Source of the DNA: Plantago ovata
Taxonomy: Eukaryota > Streptophyta > Magnoliopsida > Lamiales > Plantaginaceae
Direction of reading: 5' to 3'
Length of the DNA stretch: 64,000 nucleotides
Assembly: GCA_028274465.1 (NCBI GenBank)
Contig: CM051456.1
Location: 99,415,050-99,479,049, forward strand
Positions 55,966 to 64,000 of this stretch are shown in pieces. A program made the translations under genes and the position numbers. The notes beneath the pieces were generated by a model. The model searched no databases, was not told the DNA's origin, and saw only the letters and a list, made by a program, of their open reading frames with translations. Positions within the stretch are counted from its first letter, which is position 1, and the number at the start of each line of letters is the position of its first letter.

Positions 55966-56182
55966 CATTTTTGGTGTGTGTATAACCCCTGACGGCCTGC
56001 AGCATCTAGCTTGCAGACAAAGTAATCATCTTGATGCACAACACCAGTAACTACTAGTTCAAACAAGGCCCTACGTATTCTGTATCTGCGTCGGAACTTA
56101 TCTGCATAAGGAGCGACCTGACCAAAGTAATCACGCTCCATTAGCACGGCATGTGAAACTCTTTCCCTGTCAATATATTTTC
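55966..56182 (-). pseudogene. PIF/Harbinger transposase, N-terminal part
   Basis: The minus strand encodes ERDYFGQVAPYADKFRRRYR, IRRALFELVVTGVVHQDDYF and KLDAAGRQGLYTHQKCT. This is the conserved segment that precedes the LAYG motif in plant PIF/Harbinger transposases (compare the usual FRRRFRMRRPLF and GLSSLQKCTAAIRMLAYG). The protein's continuation is at 47585, on the other side of the gypsy insertion. The N-terminus itself is cut off by the Sirevirus LTR at 56183. Confidence 0.85.
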
Positions 56183-56339
56183 TGTTAGGAAACTTGTAAT
56201 TTTGATGAGCAATTAACCATGCTAAATTAAGAACAGTCCAGTAACTAGTACTCTTAAGGTCCATAGGAATTTAGAATTTTAAGGACATTGTAAAAGAGGA
56301 ACGTTTGCTGCTGACTTAGTTAGGTGTTAGATAAGTTTT

Positions 56340-56560
56340 TTCATTTGTGGATGACGTATCTTGTTTTCTGAAAAGAAAATGAGTTATTGACACATTTGTG
56401 GATGACGTATCTTGTTTTCTGAAAAGAAAATGAGTTATTGACACATTTGTGTATGACGTATTTTATTTTCTGTAAAGAAAATAATTTATTGACACTTTAG
56501 CTTATGATGTATCTTATTTTCTGAAAAGAAAATAACCTATTGAAGCATTTGCTGAAGATA
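56340..56560 (+). repeat. 51-bp tandem repeat in the LTR U3 region
   Basis: About four copies start near 56350, 56401, 56452 and 56503. The first two are virtually identical and the later ones more diverged. The core is TGACGTATCTTGTTTTCTG…GAGTTATTGACAC. Sister LTRs (e.g. 2350-2450) have only two diverged copies. The TGACGT core resembles plant bZIP binding sites. Confidence 0.85.
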
Positions 56561-57018
56561 TATTTTGTTTATTACAAACAAGTTATTGAAGCAAATATAG
56601 AAACCGGTCAGAATCTTGAAGACTTTTTGAAGATCTGAAGACTTGAAGATTTCGAAGACTTGAAGACTTGAAGATTGCTAAAGACTGGTAAGGCACGTGT
56701 TGTTCAGAAAGTGGAATTTTCAGCAACAGCATTGCATAAGTGAAAATCTGAAAGACAGAGTAGGTTGTGCTTGCTGAAACTGAGAATGAACACTTGCTGA
56801 TGAACATTTGTGACCTCTTGCTGAATGTACGTGAATTTGCGCTCCAATGTTACTGTTTGAATTTTATTCAACAGAGCATTAAATGCAAAAGCATGCACGC
56901 GAAGGACATGAAGACTAGAAGACAAACAAAGTTGCTGCTGAAAGTACAAAAGCAAGATAGTGACATATTAAGGAACAAAAGCCTTAGGATTTGAAATTCA
57001 AACGGCTCCTTACTTGCA

Positions 57019-57028
57019 CTATAAATAG
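57019..57028 (+). promoter_or_regulatory. LTR TATA box
   Basis: CTATAAATAG in the LTR, at the same relative place as in the LTR at 119-1688 (about 778). It is expected to start the element's genomic RNA about 30 bp downstream. Confidence 0.65.
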
Positions 57029-57937
57029 AGGTCATCCGGCAAAGAGTTGAAGGGTGTCAACAACGTGATCAAACTCTCACTTGTGCTTAAAACTCACAAA
57101 CCTTCAAACTCTCTTACTGCCATTGATCCGTTCCAAGACTTAAAGCTTGAAAAAGCTACTTGTGAAGAAGTAGAACAAACTCGACTAAGAAATTAGTTAA
57201 GTGTTCTTTCTTTCGAACAAGAACAAGTCTTGACACCAGAAACAATCAAACTTGTTTACTGCAAAGTATTCCAAGTTGTGTTTCTTAGATTACTTGTTGT
57301 AACTGAATAAGTTATAATTAAGTTTTCTCACCCCAAAACTCTCTAACTGAAAATACACCCTTTCAGGCGTGATATTCAGGGGGAACTTAATCAAGCATAG
57401 TTTTGCTGATTATAAGTACCAAGTTTGGTGGAGAACAAGGTTGAGTTCTCTACTTTAGGTTGGAGACGAAGCAAGTGTGCTTTGGTTTCTGTTGAATCGC
57501 TTTAGATAGGAGATTGTAAGGAACCTCAATCATATCTTAGTGGATTCAGTCCTAGAAAGGACAAAGTGGATTAGTTGGGAGATTACGCCACTCTCAGATA
57601 CCACTCTAAAAGCGTTTGTGTGATTTACTTACTGCATTTAGCTTTCAGCAAATTATATCTGTTTGTACACAGTCACTCACATCACTTGCTGAAACACCTT
57701 ACTTGCTGAAAAAGCACTTTTTGTTTCAAAGACTTCCGCTCTCTGATTTTAAGTATCAGCAAACCGAGTTACTGGAAAGTAACTTACGATTGCTGAGAAA
57801 GTTAAGTATCAGCAACCTCATTACTGAAAAGTAATAAGTACTTGCTGAGAAAGTTTTAAACGACGAAAGTTTGAAAAGACTATTCACCCCCCCCCCCCTC
57901 CTCTAGTCTTTTCTTGTTGTTTAAAGGGACCAACAAG

Positions 57938-57949
57938 TGGTATCAGAGC
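57938..57949 (+). other. Primer binding site, initiator methionine tRNA
   Basis: TGGTATCAGAGC two bases after the LTR end (57935), the standard Ty1/copia minus-strand primer site in plants. It fixes orientation and the 5' LTR boundary. Confidence 0.93.
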
Positions 57950-58048
57950 AGGAGGTTCTTTAGCCTTCTGCACTGAACCTAGATCCCCTTAAGTGCTTTT
58001 CTTAAATCACTTTCATTTGATCAAGTTTGGTAGTGCTTTGCTGACAGG

Positions 58049-61000
58049 ATGTCTTTAGGAGATGCTCCCTTGCTGAAGCTGGAAAATTACGAGAAATGGC
58101 GAAACAACATGATGTTACATCTTGAGGCCATTAGTGATGAGATGGTCACCGTCATTAATGATGGACCTATCAAAATCACCAAGGTTGTAAGGAGTTTCCC
58201 TCACAGAACCACTGAAGCTGGAAAGGAAACCATCCAAGGCGAACCTTCAGATACTGTTGTGCCAAAACCAAGAGAGGAATGGACTTCTGACGAAGCTAAG
58301 AGATTCCGTCTTGATGGCCAAGCAAGAAATATCATCATCAGATCAACTCCGGATACCATACAGTGCAAACTGTGGGGTGCTAAGACTGCTAAGGAGGCTT
58401 GGAAAATGGTTCAAGATCTTTGTGCTGGATCTGACAAGACCAAGGAAACAAACTTGAAGTACTTAAGCTGAAGTTTCAAAACTTTAAGCAAGGTGCTAAC
58501 GAGTCACTGGAAGACTTGGACTTCAGATTCACAACTCTTGTTAGTGAAATGGCAGCGCTGGGTGTTGGAAATTTTTATTCAGATTCTGAGAAAGTGAAAA
58601 CTATCATCAGGAGTTTGAATCAAGAATGGATCCATACTCAGAATTTCTATTACAATCAAGGAATGCCTGACATTACACCAACTGAGTTGTTCTCTCATCT
58701 TGCTACTGTCAACTATGAGACAAAGCAAAGAGAAAATGTGTTTGCTGAAAAATCGCAAAACATTGCTCTTGCTGCAAAGCCGTCATCTTCTGAAAAGAAG
58801 AATGATAAAGAGCCTGCTGATGAAAATGCTTTAGTTGTTAAAAACATGAAGAAATTCATCAGTAAGGAACTTGAAAGGCGAAAAGCAAAAGAGAAGCTGA
58901 AAAAGCATCTTGGTAATAACTACCATAAGTACAAGAATGATACTAGCTCGCTGAACAAGCAAGCTCAGCAAGCTACATCATCAGAAGAGCCAACAGTTGG
59001 AAATGATCTATGCTTTTACTACAAAAAGCCTGGACACTTCAAAGCAAATTGCCCCTTGCTGAAAGGCAAATCTGCTGAAAAGAAGAAGAAGTTTAAAAGA
59101 GCTTTCATTGCTGAAGAAAAGAAGAAGCTTCAAGCAAAAATCGATGCATTATGCATTGAGACAAGCTCCGAGGACAGTGAGGATGAAAGTTCAGACACCG
59201 ACGATGAGGAAGCCACTCTAGACGTAGAGATTGGCAAAGAAGTGTGTGGAATAGCTATGGAAGCTTATCCAGACGTGTCGAACTACGAATTCTGCCTCAT
59301 GGCCGGTCAGGTAAATGATTCTACCTCTGACTCTGATTCAGAAAGTGAAGACGAGATTGACCTTGACAAGATTCAAGGAGAAATCGAAAGATTTGAGAAA
59401 ACTCTCAGCAAACAGCAAGAAAAACTTCAAGTTGCTGAAACTCTGACCAAGCAAACTACTGAAAAGTACGTTTTGCTGAAGGAAGAGACAGAAGAAAAGG
59501 ATGCTGAAATAAGGCGTCTTAAGAAGTTTATTGCTGAGGCTGCAGAGAAAAATTCTCAATGGCGTTAGAATTAGAAGAGTATCAGTCCTCAATTCTAAAG
59601 TTACTTGCTGAAATCCAAGAAATGAAAAAGATGAAAATCAATTTCAAATCTTATGTGGAAGCAAGTAATACGCTGACTGAACTAAACTCTTATTTGAGAG
59701 ATCCATCTCAGAAAGAAGGTTTAGGAGCAACGTGTGAAGGTGATAACCTAGAAATCTTGAGAAAAGTTAAATCACCTATCTCCTTTGTACGTGCTACTGA
59801 TAGTAGTCCACCAGTGATCTATCAGTTTGGTCAAACTAAGGTTGCTGAAACATGCAATCAAGTACCTATGACCATAAAGCCCGCTGTTGCTGCTCAAAGT
59901 AACAAGACTTTAAAAGGAAAACAGGTTGCTGTGAAGCAAACTGGAAAGAAAAAGAATGTCGTGAAGCATTCCGCCAAACAAGTTGCTGAAAAGCAAGTTG
60001 TTAAGTCTAAAGGCAAGATTACCAAAAGTAATCAGAAGTCCTTTGCTGACAAACCTGAATCAAGTAAGGTTGCTGATGCTAAAGCTCAGCATTCTCCGAA
60101 GAGTGGACTCGGTTTCAAAACCAAGCAAAGTCAACTCTTTCATGAGTATAAGCAAAGTCAGCAAAGATACTTCAAAGAGATGAAGAAAACCAAGCCTAAG
60201 AGTTCTGAAAAGACTCCTAATGCTAGGACTAGAAGGAACCTTGCTAGAAAAGAACTTACTGAAAAGTATGTTCAGCAAAAAGGTCAACAGAGCAAGACAC
60301 CACATCAGAAAGTGGATTTGACCAGCACGAGTCAAAAGTCTTTCAGCTCAAAACCTCCTAGTTCCTCAGCAAGTAGAAAACAAGTCAAAGTTGAAAAACT
60401 TCAGACTTGGGTTTCCACTGGACGCATTCTTGAACATGTTAATGGACATCCATCAATGGATAATTAACTTGTTTGCTCTTGATTGTGCAGACTACAGCCA
60501 CGGAGACAAACGATGCAATCTGGCACTTTGATAGTGGTTGTGGAAAGCACATGACGGGCAACAAGAATAACCTTATAAACTATAGACGGTGGTCTAAAGG
60601 TCCAACAATAAGGTTTGCTGGTGGAGGCTCCGGATCTACAAAAGGCTTTGGTGATGTGAAGTTGGGATGCATAACCATTTCTGGAGTTCTTTATGTCAAA
60701 AATCTTAAGTTTAACCTTTTCAGCATGAGTCAGTTTGCTGATAAAGGATACTTCATCGAAATAAAAAGTGATGAATGTAAACTTGTAGACTTTGAGACTA
60801 AAAAGGTTATAATGATTGCAAGAAGATCAGGAGGCTTGTACACCGTTGATTGGTCTTCAGCAAACATTGAAAAATGCCTTGTCTCAGATCATGATTGCCT
60901 TGCTGAAAAAACATGGTTATGGCATAACGAACAAGTCATCTAAACTTCAAGACGCTGAATAAGCTGTCTAAGAAGGCACTTGTAGTTGGATTACCTAAGG

Positions 61001-63854
61001 TTACTTTTAAGAAGGATGGTGTTTGCAATGCATGTCAGCAAGGAAAGCAAACCAAATCTTCTTTCAAGAACAAGGCAGTATCGTCAACTACAAAACCTTT
61101 ACAACTCTTACACATGGACTTGTTTGAATCTTCTTCAACAAGCTATGCTGGTAAGAAGTATGGTCTAGTCGTGGTAGATGACTATTCAAGATTCACTTGG
61201 GTAGTATTCATCAAACACAAATCTGAAACCAAGACTGAATTACCTAACTTGCTGAATAAGCTTGAAGTCATGAGAAATGACAAGGTAAGAGTCATAAGGA
61301 CAGACCATGGTACTGAGTTTGTAAACCAGTACATAACTGAATATTGTACCTCAAAAGGTATCCAACATCAGTTATCCTCAGTAAGAACACCACAGCAAAA
61401 CGGTGTTGCTGAACGGAAGAATCGCACCCTGAAAGAAGCCGCAAGAACAATGCTTGCTGACACTGAGATAAGTGAGGCTTACTGGGTTGAAGCGATTAAT
61501 ACCGCCTGCTATACTCAGAATAGATGTTTGATCACTAAGGAATACAACAAAACTCCTTATGAATTGTTTGTTGGTAGACCTCCTAACATCACTCATCTAA
61601 GAGTATTTGGTTGCAAGTGTTTCGTTCTTAATAATGGTAGAGAATACCTAAGAACATTTCAACCAAAGGCAGACGAAGCGATATTTCTTGGCTACTCCTT
61701 GCATAGTAAAGCTTATAGGGTTTACAACAAAAAGGCACAAAAGATTGAAGAATCAGTGCATGTTGTATTCTTCGAAAAGTCACAAGGTGTGCCTGCTGAA
61801 GAAGAAATATCAGAATGTATGAAAAAGCTAATCATACATGAGCAAAGAACTGAATCTGATGCTAGGCAAATCAAGTCAATTGAACTAAATGATGATTCTG
61901 ACAATGACTCTCCTCCCCCGAGTCATGACAAGATAAATATAGTTCACGACAAAGAATTTCCAGCAAAAGATGCGGTTGCTCCGGAAGTTGCTGAAATTAC
62001 GCAATCTCCAGTGCCTGCTGATGAAATACCTCAACCCAGCAATGCTGAACAAGCAGTTGCTGACGAACAAATCTCAGCAGAGACACAAATTCCCAGTAGT
62101 ACTGAACAAGTACATACTGAAGAGTCACATGCTGATGAGCAAACATATCCTGATCCAACAAACAGGAAACCTGTTAATAAATGGATTAGAGATCATCCCT
62201 CTACGGATATGATTGGCGATATTAATAAACGCCAAGTGACTAGATCCAAAGCTACTCAAGGACTTGCTGAAGAAGCAACTGTCGTAGAAGTAGAATCTTT
62301 ATTCTCTTGCTTTGTTTCAGAAATTGAACCTAAAACCATAGAAGAAGCTTTGAAGCATTCTGAATGGATAAAGGCAATGCAAGAAGAATTGGATCAATTT
62401 GAAAGAAACAAAGTCTGGAAACTTGTGCCACTTGCTGAAAATAAGAAAGCTATTGGTACAAAGTGGGTGTTCAGAAACAAGCTGAGCGAGTCTGGTGAAG
62501 TAACAAGAAACAAAGCACGCTTAGTTGCTCAAGGTTACTGTCAGACTGAAGGATTGGACTATGATGAGTCTTACGCTCCAGTTGCAAGATTGGATGCAAT
62601 TAGGCTTTTCTTGGCCTTTGCTGCTCACAATGACTTCATTGTTTACCAAATGGATGTTAAGAGTGCATTCTTAAATGGTGAACTTGCTGAAGAAGTCTAC
62701 CTAGAACAACCCCCTGGCTTTGAACTTCCCTCAGAAACCAAGATGGTATATAAGCTTCAGAAAGCTGTATATGGTCTAAAGCAAGCACCAAGAGCATGGT
62801 ATGATACCTTAGCTAAGTTCTTGCTGGAAAATGGTTTCAAGAAAGGTGAAGTTGACAAAACTCTTTTACCATGAACCATGATGGTAAATTAATCTTAGTT
62901 CAAATTTATGTGGATGACATAATTTTTGGATCTAAGGACAAGCAACTTTGTGATGATTTTGCCAAACTCATGACAAATAAGTTTGAAATGAGTATGATGG
63001 GAAATTGAATTATTTCCTAGGGTTGCAAGTCAAGCAACTCAAAGATGGAATATTCATAAATCAAGCAAAGTATGCGAAAGAAATGCTCATAAAGTTTAGG
63101 ATCAAAGAGGATGAAAAACCTGAAAAGATCCCTATGAGTGTTGGTACCAAATTGGGCTATACTAAAGAGGACAAAAGTGTTGAAGAACACAAGTATAGGA
63201 AGCTCATTGGTTCCTTGTTGTATTTAACAGCAAGTAGACCTGACATTCAGTATGCTGTTTGTGTGTGTGCAAGATTCCAATCTGATCCAAGAGAATCACA
63301 CTACAAAAAGGCAATTAAAATACTGAAATATGTTAAAGGTACAGTCAATGTTGGATTATGGTATCCAAAAGATTCTGGACTTGAATTGGTTGGCTATTCT
63401 GATGCTGATCATGGTGGATCAACTCTTGATAGAAAAAGTACCTCTGGAACTTGTCAGTTTTTGGGTACTAGATTAATATCATGGTTCAGCAAGAAGCAAA
63501 CGTGTGTCGCCAATTCATCTACTGAATCTGAATACATTGCAGCTGGTTGTTGCACAGCTCAAATCCTATGGATTCAGCAACAATTAAGAGATTATGGTAT
63601 CTCTGCAAAGAAAACACCAATCTTTTGTGATAATACAAGTGCTATTGCAATTACGCAAAATCCTAAGTTTCACTCTAGGACCAAGCACATTGATATTAGA
63701 CATCATTTCATTAGAGATCATGGGAAAAGGTGATATTGAGGTTGTGAAAGTAGGTACTGAAGATCAGCTTGCTGACATCTTTACCAAGCCCCTACCGGAT
63801 AATAGGTTCGCAATGCTAAGGTATAACCTTGGATTGATTGAACTACCTCAATAA
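58049..63854 (+). pseudogene. Gag-pol region of the plus-strand Sirevirus
   Basis: Gag starts MSLGDAPLLKLENYEKWRNNM, with a capsid-like part to about 58900 and a zinc-knuckle-like segment (KKPGHFKANC, near 59030). A long acidic and coiled-coil stretch (about 59100-59700) and a basic Lys/Gln-rich linker follow (to 60470). Pol then has protease (DSGCGKHMTGN, 60530), GAG-pre-integrase (to about 61050), integrase core ([34 protein letters not shown]), RT ([49 protein letters not shown] near 62910) and RNase H (GYSDADHGG, SSTESEYIAAG, CDNTSAI, HIDIRHHF), ending KPLPDNRF near 63810. Copia domain order. Broken in about five or six places. Confidence 0.9.
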
Positions 63855-64000
63855 AGGATACACTTGGCAGAATGCTGAAACAGGTATTCAGCAAGCCAAA
63901 GTATTCTGTCCAAAAGACCAAGTCACTGATTTCTTCTAAGAAATGATAAGTCACAACATGATTGCTGAAACAGGCATTCGCAAGTAATTCCTTCAAAACA
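63855..64000 (+). other. Start of the Sirevirus pol-to-extra-ORF spacer
   Basis: Non-coding so far, with repeated GCTGAAACAGG(T/C)ATTC units (63881 and 63963) typical of this family's GCTGA-rich sequence. The extra ORF would be expected beyond the window. Confidence 0.5.

Larger units (their letters stand above)
46289..56182 (-). mobile_element. PIF/Harbinger DNA transposon, split by a gypsy element and cut by a Sirevirus
   Basis: The left end GACCATTTGCATTGGTGCC follows the target trinucleotide TTA (46286-46288). The element's own DNA is 46289-47585 and 55966-56182, about 1.5 kb. The interval is a gypsy insertion with TSD CGGTA. At 56183 a Sirevirus LTR begins, so the other Harbinger terminus lies beyond the window. 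Two inverted repeats lie near the left end: the palindrome CCATGCCATGGCATGG (46311-46326) and GCCACGATG…CATCGTGGC just after it. The transposase is on the minus strand. Confidence 0.88.
56183..57935 (+). repeat. 5' LTR of the plus-strand Sirevirus
   Basis: 1753 bp, TGTTAGGAAACTTG to GGGACCAACA. The U3 part carries a 51-bp tandem repeat (56340-56560). The TATA box CTATAAATAG is at 57019-57028, followed by GAGGTCATCCGGC, which is conserved in the LTRs at 119 and 2183. It is longer than the sister LTRs mainly because of the tandem expansion. Confidence 0.92.
56183..64000 (+). mobile_element. Sirevirus-like Ty1/copia element, plus strand, 3' end outside window
   Basis: 5' LTR (56183-57935), PBS, gag and pol in the order protease-integrase-RT-RNase H, hence Ty1/copia. 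Large LTRs, a long coiled-coil-rich gag, an iMet-tRNA PBS and the RNase H text (ARFQSDPRESH, GYSDADHGGSTLDRKSTSG) point to the Sirevirus/Maximus lineage. It is inserted in Harbinger DNA. The extra 3' ORF and 3' LTR lie beyond 64000, so age cannot be judged from LTR pairs. Broken in about five or six places in the window, but nearly colinear with a complete element. Confidence 0.92.

Overview
The window reads as a repeat-filled, gene-poor block of a flowering-plant (probably eudicot) nuclear genome. Almost every base belongs to a transposable element, mostly LTR retrotransposons nested in one another. The window also holds plant 25S rDNA, a PIF/Harbinger transposase gene, and small hAT and Stowaway elements. 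I found no intact host protein gene, no tRNA gene and no prokaryotic feature.

Layout. 1-11524: a pile-up of Ty1/copia, Sirevirus-like pieces: two plus-strand LTRs each preceded by an element tail, a truncated minus-strand LTR, a complete minus-strand LTR, and the long non-canonical 3' reading region of that family. 11525-26620: one minus-strand Sirevirus LTR, interrupted by an 853-bp solo LTR (12312-13164, TSD GCTGA) and by a 13.1-kb Ty3/gypsy Tat/Retand element (13414-26551, TSD GTACT). The gypsy element carries two RNase H domains, a tandem hairpin array and an antisense gene with its own TATA box and introns. 26621-31455: a 25S rDNA fragment, a gypsy element that shows gag but no recognisable pol (TR-GAG-like), and 32 bp of a Harbinger end. 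31456-35891: a Sirevirus ORF scrap, AT-rich DNA with a Stowaway MITE, a hAT MITE, a tRNA-like promoter motif and an (AAT)n run, then an LTR end.

35892-41881: a minus-strand Sirevirus gag-integrase fragment with PBS and 5' LTR. 41882-46320: a second copy of the rDNA / TR-GAG / Harbinger-end block. 46289-56182: a PIF/Harbinger element, split by an 8.4-kb gag-protease gypsy element (47586-55960, TSD CGGTA). 56183-64000: a plus-strand Sirevirus with 5' LTR, PBS and gag-pol, running off the window.

How the parts relate. 11525-31455 and about 39925-46320 are copies of one locus: same LTR, same solo-LTR insertion with the same TSD, same rDNA piece, same TR-GAG, same Harbinger junction. The Tat element is present only in the first copy, so the second is its empty site. 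The inferred order is: Sirevirus and TR-GAG next to or in the rDNA fragment; solo LTR and Harbinger; duplication; Tat insertion in the first copy, and gag-protease gypsy and Sirevirus insertion into Harbinger near the second. All LTR elements are treated as fossils. Their reading frames are broken except for the long open pol of the Tat element.
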